Positions 46,212-59,100 of a DNA stretch of 64,000 nucleotides are shown piece by piece. The position numbers were made by a program, and so were the translations under genes. This DNA comes from Aplysia californica. Its lineage: Eukaryota > Mollusca > Gastropoda > Aplysiida > Aplysiidae. The DNA is taken from the NCBI RefSeq assembly GCF_000002075.1, contig NW_004797291.1, positions 1,822,813 to 1,886,812 of the forward strand, given 5' to 3'. Position 1 is the first letter of the stretch. The number at the start of each line of letters is the position of its first letter. A model generated the notes under the pieces. It made no database searches and had not been told where the DNA came from. It saw only the letters and a program-made list of their open reading frames with translations.

Positions 46212-47370
46212 TTTGTTGTGATAAATAATCATCATATAGTTTCTATTCAGTTCATCTCATTAATTTTCCAGTGTGGAATGTTTTATTCAGACTTCTACTT
46301 GACCTATAAGTTGGTGAATTCTGGCCCAGTAGGTATAAAGATTGAACCATGAAAACCTCAGATTTCCCTGATATTACTGGTAAATGTTCTGACTTGCTAT
46401 TGTTTTCAGAAATTTGATTTTCTTAAATAGGCGCATGTATGTATTGAGTATAGGATGCATCAAAGGCACTTATGTTGGATAGAAGTAAGTGTTGTCAAGC
46501 TCTTAGCTCCTCTCTACACTTGTCTTGGCCCGATAGAATAGGCTAACACTAACGATGTCACCTTAGCAGAGACTGAGCCCACCATTTCGGAACTTCATGG
46601 TGACCGTAAAGATGGTTCCAGTAGGGAACGGGATAGAGGGTGCCCACGTCCCTCATGACTCATTGGAGCAGAGGAAGATAGGACTAACGCTAACATTACT
46701 TAAACGCAATCCCTCATCATCACTCATCACCACTATTAATTCTAAAATCATCACCTCTCTCAGATCAATGACTTACATGTATAATCCTGGAATCTCTATC
46801 CGCTATTACAGTTAATTGATATACTAAGTATGCATGTAATACACTATTGGACACAATCATATGCACTTTTTTCTACTAATCAGATGGCGTCAATCTCATA
46901 TAAATGGGCAAGGGGGGAAAAAAAGTGTTGTCAAGATAAAGAAAAAGAAACATGGCAGGTCCCTTTAAGAGATCGTCAGTAGTTACTCAGGGTAGTAAAA
47001 AGTCTGGGAATATTTTAAGCTTAATATTAATAGATTGTCTTTGACAGGTGGCTGTTAAAGTTGATACCACTGGAGTCAGGGAAATCTCAAGGCAAGGTAT
47101 CTGACAAGTCTGAAGAGAATGCCCAGACTGGAAAATTACCTTCTCTACTATTCTACAGCTGGGTCTAGATCTATTTTTGTTCAAGCCAACAACATTAATA
47201 TATATATTACAGTGCAGGCGGGGATCAAATCCAATGTCTGACTTATTCAGACTCAAAGACGGACACAGGCTGAGGCACCGCAGCTTAGAGTAGTTTTTGC
47301 TATGCTTTATTTTGGGAAAGTTAACTTAACGCTCAACTGAAAAATACCAGTTGAAGCTGGCTATATAAGA
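46212..47370. other. Divergent spacer
   Basis: No exon, no element ends recognised. A further TCTAGATC lies at 47164. Confidence 0.4.
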
Positions 47371-47698
47371 CTGTGTCATGACAGGGTGGAATCGGGCGCT
47401 CGTCGGTTTTTAAATATAATATGGAGTTGTTGATCCGGCCTATCATTGTAAAGCTTTTTCTTGCTTTTGGTGGAAAAAAAATTCTCATCTATCGTGTCAA
47501 GAAGTTGAGATATTTGCGATTGAAGAAGGTGGGGATGTCAGAAGTAAAATTAGCTTGACAATGGCTGCCAAAGTATGGTGACTTTTTAAGCTTGAGTGTC
47601 CCTGGAAATGCAAATTTAAATTTTAAAATTGTTTTGCCTTTGATCAATGTTTTTCTATAAAATCCTCACAGAAATGTGGTTTTAAATGGACTTAAAAG

Positions 47699-49502
47699 CA
47701 GGGTTGGTGATTTTTTTTTTTTTTTAAATAAAAATTTTAAAAATCGATTTTTAAAATTTTAATCAGGTTTCTTAAATTTAAATCGGATTTTTTAAAAAAT
47801 TTTTAATTTGTTTTTAAATGTCGACACAGTTTGGGATTTTTGGTGGCTAAAAGTATATTCTTTTAGTGCAAAATGCATTGTCTTTATTTTAACTAATGAT
47901 TAATTTAAGCAACTGCAATTTAAGAAAGCCTTAATCTGCTATATCAGTGAATTATGGCTACAGACAAAAAATGAAGAAAATGCCAGTCTAAAAGGAACGG
48001 AGGGGGGGGGGGTAATTATGCATAGATAAACTTGCATTTTATTACAGTGTGTGCGTGTGCGCGCGCTTGTGTTTGTCTAAAAAGAAAAAGAAAATGCTAA
48101 TTTCAATTATGAAAAAAAAGTAAATTGAATACTGTATTATTTTACTACTTACAGTGAGAAGGGGGAAAGCAGACTTTTAAGCAATTTTAGTCTACTAAAC
48201 CTTTTATCTTTTTTATAAAACCAAGGAAAGAAATTCTGAATGTTTAAAGATGTAAAAACAGAATACATTTTTAAAAAGTGATTTAAATCACTTTAAAATC
48301 AAGTTGATTTAAGTTTTTTTTAAATCAACTGATTTAAATCGACCTGAAAAGTGATTTAAATCACTGATTTTTATTTTTAAAATCAAGTTGATTAAAATTT
48401 TAAAAATCAACTGATTTAAATCAACCCAACCCTGGTTTTCAATTATGAAAAAAAAAGTAAATTGAGAACTGTATTATTTTACAGTGACAGGGGGGAAAGC
48501 AGACTTTTAAGCATGATTATATTAGTCTACTAAACCTCTCTGTTTAATAAAACCAAGGAAAGGAATTCTGAATGTTTAAATATGTAAAACCTGAATACAT
48601 TTTTTTGAAAAGTGATTTAAATCACTGATTTTTATTTTAAAAATCAAGTTGATTAAAATTTTAAAAATCAACGAATTTAAATCAACCCAGCTCTGATTTC
48701 AATTATGGAAAAAAAGTAAATTGAAGACTGTATTATTTTACAGTGAAAGGGGGGGAAAGCAGACTTTTAAGCATGATTATATTAGTCTACTAAACCGTAT
48801 ATCTGTTTTATGAAACCGAGGAAAGGCATTCTGAATGTTGAAATGTGTAAAAACTTGTTTGTTTGTTTTTGTAAGTGTTTTACGGCACTCGCAACTGCAT
48901 ACGGTCATATGAGCGCGCGGGACACACTAAACTTTTTCCGTTGGTAGGAAATTTTGAATTTTGCCCGGGTGGCGGCCGAAGCCTACTCTTATCGATTTTA
49001 GACCACCAAGGGATCTTTAACGTGCATAACTTGCACACGGGACCTCCGAGATTTTTCGCCCTTGTCCGAGAAGGCTAGGTGTAGATCTTTCCCACCAGAA
49101 GATCAGGGTGTGGCTGAAAGACAGCAGTAAGAAGAAGCCAATGAGTAGCAGTAGAAAGGCTGCAGAAAGAATCAGGAGCCCAGAGGAGGGGGGCAAAGGA
49201 GGTGAAGGGGTGGGGGGCAGAAAGAGGAGACGAAAGCAGACGACAGAACATTGCTGGAGAGTAGGAAAGGAGGTGAAAGGAGACAAATTTAGAGAAGAAA
49301 ATATTTTGGTCGCTACCCGGATTCGAACCCGGGACCTTTGAATGAGAGGCGAACACCTTAACTTCTAGGCCACGAGAGCCCCCGTGTAAAAACTGAATAA
49401 AAATAAAAAATTTTTAAAGTGATTTAAATCACTGATTTTTATTTTAAAAATCAAGTTGATTTAAATTTTAAAAATCAACTGATTTAAATCAACCCAACCC
49501 TG
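47699..49502 (+). mobile_element. hAT-like non-autonomous element with internal tandem repeats
   Basis: Ends are CAGGGTTGGTGATTT and, inverted, CAGGGTTGGGTTGATTT. Flanks CTTAAAAG (47691-47698) and TTTAAAAG (49503-49510) are an 8-base target duplication with one change, the hAT length. The interior holds three tandem copies of a unit of about 270 bases (starts near 48103, 48437 and 48699). Each unit has TTTCAATTATG, AAAGCAGACTTTTAAGCA, AAACCAAGGAAAGG-like blocks and the palindrome AGTGATTTAAATCACT. The third unit is split by a SINE. There is no coding capacity. Confidence 0.75.
48856..49383 (-). mobile_element. tRNA-derived SINE, family A, full length
   Basis: 528 bases, minus orientation, with an exact 11-base target duplication GTGTAAAAACT at 48845-48855 and 49384-49394. 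Head, body and tail agree with the 54627 copy. It is inserted in the third tandem unit of the hAT-like element. Confidence 0.88.
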
Positions 49503-49694
49503 TTTAAAAGGTTTAGAGCCCAAAAAAAAAATTCGATGAAAATGGGCCAACTGGCTGAAAGTTAGTTTCTTCAATTTCATTATTTTGGTTAGGGCCTGAT
49601 TTTACTATAATGCCACACAAATGATAGATGTCATAAGTTACTATTTTAATGAATGATTATATCCCATATATAATTTATTAATGTACTAGTAGTG

Positions 49695-49936
49695 AAGAGG
49701 GTATGGTGGCGGAGAGGTTAGTGCGCTAGTCTCCGAGCCTCAGATCGGACACGGATATTTTCGCCCCTCCTTCCCACCCAGCAGTAATGGATACCTGACT
49801 TCGAGTTTGGGAAGTAAAGGCGGCTTGGAGAGGAACTGGCCACTCTACCACAATATATACTGAAAGCCAAGGAAGTTGTCTCACTAACAAGGCAATCCCC
49901 AATGTCCGGATCAGATGCGGGAACAACTTTACTTTT
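49695..49936 (+). mobile_element. tRNA-derived SINE, family B2
   Basis: 242 bases with an exact 11-base target duplication TACTAGTAGTG at 49684-49694 and 49937-49947. The A box region is GTGGCGGAGAGGTTAGTGCG; the B box is decayed. The 3' end is GCGGGAACAACTTTAC. It ends about 70 bases before the first DDX28-like acceptor. Confidence 0.8.
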
Positions 49937-50022
49937 TACTAGTAGTGTACATGTCTACTGGATATTAATGTGTTTAGTCTGATCTTTACTTTTCTTTTCT
50001 TTTGCAGAACTGAAAGCTGAAG

Positions 50023-50121
50023 ATGCTGCACGTTCTCAGTGGAAAAGAGCTTTGCTCTGGGCAAAGAGTATCCTTTTGGTGCTGTCACAGACTGCTCATG
50101 TGTAGGCTGTTCTCAAACTAT
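50023..50121 (+). CDS. DDX28: DDX28-like, first coding exon
   Basis: 33 codons, donor AACTAT|GTGAGT. A good acceptor (TTTTCTTTTGCAG ending 50007) lies just upstream of the ATG, so the 5' UTR probably begins in an earlier exon. In-frame TGA at 50011-50013 fixes the start. Confidence 0.75.
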
Positions 50122-53100
50122 GTGAGTAGTTGTTTCCAGTTACATCAGTGTCTTTGAATGTAGTAAAACATCTTGGCTCTTATGGGGTCATTGTGTCTTT
50201 CATTTAGAACTTTTTTGATACTTTATCATAAAAGATAGTACAGTCTAACCTGCCATGACGGCCCCCTGTTCAAACGGCCACTTTCCATTTCCCCCCTTGT
50301 GTTTTTTCTATATAATTTAACTGTGTAAAACGGTCGCCTGTCCAACGCGGCAGCAGCAACCTTATTTTATCAACCCACTCTCAAATTTACCTGCTTGTGA
50401 GGGAAACGTGATCCGTCATAACCTATAAGCCCCGCCCACAACTCATGCACAAATGGTGTGTGAGGTGACTTGTCACTGTTTTGATTACCTAATCTGTAAT
50501 GAACTAACAATGCACACTGACGTGAGCTTGCAACAGAAGCGCCACTCGTTCTCCGAGTGGTGGCGACCCATGTGTGTGTTTTACCATGGCACTCGGTCTT
50601 CGTCTTACCTACATAATATTTTGTTTATTTTACTCTTGCACAAAATCAGCAACAAAAAGAAAGCTTACAAAAAAACAAACCAGCAAAACAACACAAAACA
50701 CCCTTTTGAATTTGCCTTACAGCAGTCTTAAGTCTGAAATCAGCCCCGCTTTGGACCTCAGTAGAGAATGATTTGCTTTCTTCCTTTTGATCAGTCCTGC
50801 ATAAGATGGCCACCTGTGTTATACGACTACTTTTCTCCATGACAATGGGTGGCTGTTTTACACAGGTTTGACTGTATTTTGAAAGTCAACATGGCAATAA
50901 AAACTCTGTTGTTCTCATTTGTGTATTTCATAATTGTTCTAATAATGCACGGTGCACACCGTTAGCCATGTTAGAAGAGGGCAGACTGTTTTGTAAGTGG
51001 TTGCTGAGAAAGGCAAATTTTACCTCTATGTTTACCACATAGTCTGACATAGCTATGAGAACTGCAGAGAAACCATGCAGATTTATCAACAAGACTTTCA
51101 GAGATGCATGCTAGAAACAAAAAGGATGGAAAGAGAAAGAGGCTTCCTTAAATTATACTGTCTCCTCTCCCCTTCCATAGACTGCCCACAGTAATTAGTC
51201 AAGGATAAAAGTACAAGTAGAAAAGGCCATCATCATCATTGATCCCTAGGACACAAACAAAAGATTTCCATCCTTTTCTGTCTCTGGCAAACTTTCGCAA
51301 CTGGCCCCAGTAGTGTTCCATTTTCTGCTTTCAACATGTCCTTCTCCACTCAAGGTTTCCATGTCTCCCGTGGTCTACCCCTGCTCTTGTTCCCTGAGGA
51401 TTCCACTGTAGTGCTTGTCTGGTGATATAAAGATTTGTAAATCCCTCAAGTGGAGATGTTTCTGTACAGACTGATTCCAGTGGGTCTCGCGGATTCCAAG
51501 TATATGGAGGTGGTATCAGTGCATCTCCTTGACAACTTGTTCAAATTTTCCAGCCTTACACAAGGTTGGAAGTTCCACAAACCAACCGGAAGAGACTTGA
51601 CAGACGGTGGAGAGGCTATTACCCATCAAATATTCTATATATGAATGAGCTTTATTTTCTTCCCAAATGTAAAGATAGTTTTCTCCTATCTGTGCTTCTG
51701 CAACATTTGCTTTTTCAACAGGAGGTATTGTTAACCCCGTGACCCATCTCTCTTTTTCAGCAGCCACAACTTAACACTCCATGTAGTCACCTCATACGAT
51801 GGGTCATTCAATGTGCTAGGGTCACATCAGCCCCATTCTTATCAATGCCATGATGTAGAAAGGGGACATCTACTTAATCATGAACACGATAGATTGATGG
51901 ATAAGCCAATTTTGTTTTGTTCCAAAGACAACACCGAATTGACACCCAAATTTTTGTTACAATGAGTGCAGTATTTTTATTTGCGTCTTCGTGGTCTTTA
52001 AATTTGCTTCCATTCCTCAGACAAACCAGGAACAGACTCTACCTCATGTTACATGCCCACAAAAGATGGTAAAAAAGCTGGAAAAACTGAAACAGAAAAA
52101 GATGAACAAACAAGTGCACCAAAGACGCTCTAAACCCAAAGGTCCTCTTCTAATATCGTGCAAGAGGAAAGCCTACAACTTTCACCAGGGTCAGCGATTT
52201 AATGACCATGATGTCCACTCACTGGTCAGTAGCGGATGGAAAAATTCCAAGAGAGTCGGAGATTATTTCACATTGATGTCGCATTCAGAGGTAAGGTTAA
52301 TCAGGGCCGCGTTACCCGTAAGGCTGTTTAGGCTGTAGCCTAGGGCCCCGCCCCTCAGAGGGCCCCGCGCTCGCAAACGCGACGTTTAAAAAATATTTTT
52401 AAACAAAAAAAATTGTCCTCTTGTTTGTTGTTTGTACACATGTATTGCTGTTGTTTTTACAGTTGTTGTTGTTGTTGATGTTGATGAGAAGGATTTTGAT
52501 GCTACCGCTGTTGCTGTTGTTGTGGGTGCTGCTGATGAGTTTTCCGAAGTTGTCTTTTGACTACGCTAGGCGCTAGGCCGAAAACTATAACATTTTGTGC
52601 TTGTCGTTGTCTTAATCCACATTATTGGTGGATACCGGTAGGCCTACATCTTATCATGTTTTACAGTATAGCTTTCCATCAGTACGGGGTTACAATGCGG
52701 TAGTAGTAGCATCAACGTCATTGAGGGGCCCCGGCCCCGCGGCTCATGGACAGCCTAGGGCCCCGCACTTAGTTAACGCGGCCCTGAGGTTAATCTGTTG
52801 CTGTGAATTGTTTGTCATCATTAGTGAGGCATTAATTATATCCAGCAAGATTCTCAACAATTTTTTGCATTGTTTACCTCTGAACTCTTTGCACTCATAA
52901 TTCCCTCTTGGATCTCAAAGAGGGTCACATTTCAAAAGAAGCGTCATGTTCACGGGTTGTTGTTTTTTTATTGATGTGCACACACAGAGTATTTTTTTTA
53001 TATATTATGAGCAAAACTATCATTACTCATGTAAAATGTATGCTGTTATGGTACATGTGTCCACCTCTTAAACAACCTAATAGTGTTGATAGTTAAACTT

Positions 53101-56100
53101 ATACCATTTCACTTCTTTTTTTTTGGGATGCATGTGTTTGTGACAGATAAGGTAAAGGAGAAATACTTCTTATTTTATTGAGAACTCCCAAATTTATATT
53201 TGTCAACTTCTATTGTTGTTGTTTTTTTTAATTTAATTTGATTTTTAGATCTGCCTTGTTCCCTTAAAATTATTCATTTACAGCAACAAAATGTCTGTTA
53301 GATAAGCTTCATATCTAATAGAAATGTTTCTGTAAATAAATAAGTCACAATTAAATTTGTGTCTCTGAATAATTGTCTGGAGCATTGATCTGCCAAAGTG
53401 GCTGAGAGCAGTAAGCTCTGTGATTGTTAATCTTTGCATCTTAGTTAATTTAAGCCCACCCAAATTTGTGGAACTCCTTGAGTTAATGTTCACTTTGTTA
53501 TGCAGTAACCATCATAGGCTTAATGATTGAAAAAGTTCTGCATTTTTTACTTTTCCACAATCAAAGAAAAAAATTACAAGCTTTAAAACAACTCCGTTAT
53601 ACTTGCTGTTTATGTACATGTACTAAAATTTTCCCTTGGGTTCTCATGCTTCAGAACTTATTCTCAATCTCTGTTCTAGAATCCAAGTTTACAAACAGCG
53701 AGTGAACCTATCTCGTTCAGTGACTTAGGGATCAGCGAAGCCTTGTGTTCAGGACTTGAGGAGCTGGGCTTTCAAAATCCTACAGAAATACAGGTGACAC
53801 CTTGTTCGACGTAATGAGATTTAATCGTTTGTTTTTGTTGTTGCGAGTAATGAGCTCTAGAAAGTCATTGTCCCATTGATAGCCATATTTCTTTACTTTA
53901 CTGTATCTTCAGTTTTTGGAGAGGAAGTTGGTGAGCAAGACATACAGTCTAAGTCGCCCAAGATAACCATCCATTGTCACTGAGAAAAGTGGTTGTTTTA
54001 GACTGGTGAACATCTTGAACCATGTCATTATTATGATATGTGAGGTATCATGGTGAAATAAAGCGCTCGTCAAAGCAATGAAATCGAATAAAACTCATTT
54101 TTCTGCCAGTTTGGCAATTTTATTGAATTTTTTGTTTTCTTGGCTTAACACCTTTTGTGTCCTTTTAAAAACACATTTCGTGTGGATTTTACTGAAACAC
54201 GTTAATTTTAGGCACACAAAATGTAAATTTTCAATTTCCAAGGACTCTCAAAGGAAGTTACCAAACTTTGGTGGCAATTTTCTATCAGAACTACCTCTGG
54301 AGCCAAGCAACCCCTCTTTATTCTATTGCAAATATCTCGACTCCTATCCAAGATTAATGAGTACTTTTTTCGTCTAGAGCAAGACAACAGAGCAAACTTT
54401 AAGGTGATACCAATAACTGCACATCCCCAAAATATGACATGCGCCTGATTCCAGCGAGTCGTGACTCAGGTTTTTTAAATGCAATGGAGGAAGTGGATAG
54501 TGGTCATTTGTACAAGTGATTGTCTTACACAGGTGGTCGTAAGAGCAGGTTCGACTGTATTTGTAAAACATAAGAACTGTGTATTGGTTTTTTCTTTGTT
54601 TCTTGTCTGTGATACAAAGAGTTTGCGGGGGCTCTCGTGGCCTAGAGGTTAAGGTGTTGGCCTCTCATTCAAAGGTCCCGGGTTCGAATCCGGGTAGCGA
54701 CCGAAAAATTTTCTTCTCTAAAATTGTCTCCTTTCACCTCCTTTCCTGCTCTCTAGCAATGTTCTGTTGTCTGCTTTCATTTCCACTTTCTGCCCCCACC
54801 CCCTCACCTCCTTTGCCCCCTCCTCTGGGCTCCTGACTCTTTCTGCAGCCTTTCTACTGCTACTCCTTGGCTCCTCCTTATTGCTGTCTTTCTGCCACAC
54901 CCCTGATCTTCTGGTAGGAAAGATCTACACCTAGCCTTCTCGGACAAGGGCGAAAAATGTCGGAGGGCCCGTGTGCAAGTTGCGCACGTTAAAGATCCCT
55001 TGGTGGTCTAAAATTGATAAGAGTAGGCTTCGGCCGCCACCCGGGCAAAATTCAAAATGTCCTACCAACTGAAAATATTAGGTGTGTCCCGCGCAGTCAT
55101 ATGACCTTATGCAGTTGCGAGCGCCGTAAAACACTTTACAAAAACAAAACAAAAAAACCAAAGAGTTTGCAGGGAATGTGTTTGTTTTGAAATTGTTTTC
55201 AGGAGCTGTTGTTTGTTTGTTTTGCTGGTTTCGTTCTGTGTCTCTTCTATTATTTTTCTGATCTTTCATCAGAGGTTAGCAATCCCAAGCTTGTTGCAAG
55301 GCAACAATGTGACATGTGCTGCAGAAACAGGTGAGAACCTTCCTGCCATTCAATAATGATACATTGAACAGGAAAGATCTTATTCAGGGTCAGTCTCATT
55401 GCAGCTTCATCAGATCAGATGTTCTTGTTTTCTCCTTGATTCTGGCTTGGTTTTTTTTAACAAATTTTTATTCTGCCCTCCTGTCTTGATTTTTTAAGTG
55501 TATGTTTTATCAACTAAAGCAAAAAACTGAGACTGTCCTGGTTAAATTGAGTTAATAAATAAAATAAGCATTGCAACATTTTTATTTCTTTACTATGATA
55601 CAAGTGCAAGTTAATGATAGATACAGTCTGGCACGCAGCGAAATAGACAGGACGCTGAAATCTTTCCGTTATGTAGGAATTTCGCCGGGTACCATATATC
55701 TTTTGAATACAAAGATACATGTCTTTTTAAAAAATTCTGGACATGAAAATTTGCTAGGTTCATGCTATACTGTAGTCCTGTAAGGGAACTGTTAGTTAGG
55801 AAGTGGAAAAAAATGTATGTCTTTTTGTGATTTCTCTGCCATCAGGATCAGGGAAAACACTTGCTTATCTTCTTCCATCTATTGAGTGGATCCTGAAATC
55901 AAAAGAGTCTTTGAAGCAGTCAGAGTTAGGAAATGTCAACTGTCCAAATACCATAATCATGACACCCAACCGAGAGCTCTGCAGCCAAGTGATGGTAAGT
56001 GAAATTTTTCTCACCAGCCACCTCATACTACTACTACTATAGTATAAACAGAAGAAGATCACCGCCAGTGGATGTGGGAAGCCAAGAAACAAGAGAAGGA

Positions 56101-59100
56101 TGTACCAGCACATACATAAACATAGATTATGTTCTGCTTTAACCATGTAATTGTTTTCTTTAAAATTTTACAGCATCTGTAGAAAAAAAACTTTCAAATC
56201 TCTGGAAGATGAGAGAAGACACAAAGCTTAGACCGCAGTCCTTTTTTCCCATTTAAAGTGCATGTTGACTTCTGATTTTTATTCAGAACCCACAGATCAT
56301 ACTCAGCAGTGGTTTTTAGAACAAAAAAAGAGTTGACCAATTTCTTCCAGTTTTTCACAAGTCTGTTACTTACCCCTACCCTTAAGGGGGTTGCAAAGGG
56401 AAAGGTAAGAGAGTGGACAAGTTATGCGCTCGGCTGTTTTTTTAAAGTATGTTACATGTTTTCATTTTGTTTTTGGTTATAAATAAACACAACGAGCCCG
56501 AAGCCATAACGTGGTGGGCGCTGTATACATTAATTTTGTTAACATGTATTACTTTTTTGTTCCTTTTCAGGGTGTAGCAGAATCTCTAACACCGTATGCT
56601 GATTTTGTCCCCCATTGTTCACTTGGGAGTCACTCTCCTTCGGTCAGTTGCTGTCTGTGGTACGGTAGTCTCCGCCTAAACGCACGGTGCTCGGGAGGGC
56701 TCCTTAGCGTGTGTTTACACGGAGCGTGCGTTTACATGAACATTTGCAAAGGGAGGAAGGGATGCAGTCATCTCAACTCCTTATTACTCTAGTGACCTCC
56801 CTTGAAGAGAGGGGGTCATTTTGGCAGATAACGGGACGGCCCGTGACTGTTTTGTGAAGGATTCCCCAACTGAGGTTAGGAATACAAAGGCGTTGAATGG
56901 GGGGGGAGGGGGGGGGGGAGAAAGACAGACTCAATATAATAAATTACATTATTATGCACTATAAACGTCGGGAACAGATAGCATAGGAGGAAACTGTTGG
57001 CGATAGTCAAAGAGACGACAGCCCAGCTACATGGCTTTCCAAGCGACCGCCCCCGACGGTAAATTCAAGCAGAATCATTCTCTACATTCAGAGAAACATT
57101 TCTCTTGTGATTCGTTGAACAAGTACGTTATAAGTTCTTCGAGCGCAGCTGATTAGGCTTACTTGTCTAATCTTTTATCCTGTCTAGATCTAGTGTTTTA
57201 CGGCATTTACGTATATCGCGCATCAGGCCTAGATCTAACTAAACATTACAAGCAGTCACTCAAACACCAGTCAGAAACCTTCTCTCAAAGATACATTTCC
57301 AGCAGCGACCAGACCTAGATCTATGTGTCTGTGGAAAGTTGGATGTGAAAACGCTGTCCATCACTCTTTCTTAGGCGTGTCTTATGCAGGCTGTACAGGT
57401 TGTGAAAATTTTCCCTTGTCAAGCTTTACCTGTCGGCGTGTTTTGCGGATCAGAGCGTTTGTTAGAGGAAGTGACCGTGCGTTTGTACGTCTAAATTATT
57501 TAGTAAAAAACCCGTCAGATGACAAAAGCGTGCGTTTAGGCGGAGACTACTGTATTCAAATGTATTTTACATTTATCGGATTTATGAAAACATTTTATTG
57601 TGTCCTCCTGTGCTCATGAATGATTTAAGTAATGTGTACTTTAAATAAAAGTGTAATGACATAACCGACATAAAATATCGCTTTCCTTTGACATTTTTTT
57701 AAAACTTGGACTATTGATATCTTATATTGGGCTGCTCTAGGGTTTTAAGCTTTTATTGTATTGTAATTTTGACCTAATGGGAACTGCAAAATATTTCTTT
57801 GGTGCTGATAATTTCGTTCTGTTCTGCCATTTTTGTTTTCAAATTTCTTTCTCTTTTTTCCTTTTACCTTTTTCCTCTTCTCTTTTCCGTTTCTCTCTCT
57901 CTCCCCTCCTCTCTCTTTCCCTCCCTCTCTCTTTCTCTCTTGTAAATCCCTTGTAGCTGAAGTTGAACTATTTGTCTTCAGGGTCCAACCAGAAAGAGAA
58001 TGGTAGCTCCTATGGATGTCCTGGTGACTTCCCCTGGCACACTGATCAATCTTCTGCACAGGAGTAAGTGAAGGATTACGTCAGTTTGCATGCTTATCCT
58101 TCCTCTTGATTTAAATATTATTTCTTATGCTTTCTACTGCTCGTTTTCTTTGATACTGTTGTAGATTTGGCCATTTTTATTGTCATTATTATTTAGATGT
58201 GAGTATTAAAAAATATTGCCTGTGTTGTTTGTTGTATTTAGTATTCTTGTGCTGTCTTGATTTTTACTTTTTTTTTCGGGGGTGCAGAAAAATTCATTTT
58301 TCTAAAGTTTTAAGGGGTTATTTTTTCAATTTCTTAATTTGCCTATCATTGCTTCTGTGATAAAAATCCGCTTTTTTATTTGACAAATCTGTTGTACATT
58401 ATCCTTTTAATATGCTCAGTCAAAGACATCTGCTTGGTAAGGTTGAGGCATGAGAAAACTGAAAAATGTTTTGCTTCTCCTTTATAATTTGCTCCACTGG
58501 AGTTACGTCTTATCACAAGGGTGATGATATTGTAATCTTTGCCGTAACACCATACTGTGGTGTCATCCCTTCTGTGTATTTCTTTCCAAGAATACGTGTA
58601 CAGTGGAAACGGTGGAAACTGTTCCAACGACCACCTGTCTAAGACAATCACTTGTTCAAAGGACGGCTTCCCACTTCCCCACCTTGCATTTTTCCATTAT
58701 ACCACCACTTTCTCCTCGACAATGGGTGGCCATCTTGGACAATTTTGATTTTACAGTGGAGTCCACTTATAACGAGTCCTGAAATAACGAGAAGTCTGTT
58801 ATTAAGACACTATTTTCCCTTCTTTATCTTTGTAAATAAAATACTGCTATAGTGCAATCAGACATACACACGAGTGGATTATAGCGAAATATTGCTGCTG
58901 CTGTGCACGGTGCATAGGCCAGTTATATATATAAAACCTCGGATCTAGCAAAACTAAGACCTTACAACTCCTTGAGCGAAACAAAGAATGGGAGAGCCCA
59001 TGTGTGCCAACAATGAAGTCCGCAGTGAATGAGTGGGGAGGGTGTGGTATGCGCAGACAAGCGGAGCGCATCATGTGATAGGCCAGCTTAGTCTAGATTA

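Larger units (their letters stand above)
47371..49620 (+). mobile_element. Inverted-repeat element, family B, with nested insertions
   Basis: The left end GTGTCATGACAGGGTGGAAT with GGGCGCTCGTCGG and right end AGGGCCTGATTTTACTATAA match family B. The body is split at 47698 by a hAT-like element that itself contains a SINE. Confidence 0.65.

Noticed and set aside
48103-49500. CRISPR-like array of spaced repeats
   Set aside because: Long diverged tandem units inside a hAT-like element of an animal genome, not short identical repeats with unique spacers.
50008-50110. Coding frame ELKAEDAARSQWKRALLW from the same exon
   Set aside because: It is the other frame of DDX28-like exon 1 and stops at TAG before the donor; the ATG frame joins exon 2 in phase.
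54627-54705. tRNA gene
   Set aside because: A and B boxes are present, but it is the head of a dispersed SINE with target duplications; identical heads occur at 63733 and, inverted, at 49383 and 35796.
57323-57619. 98-codon Cys-rich open frame
   Set aside because: Lies across the right end of a TA-flanked element; not shared with a known protein.
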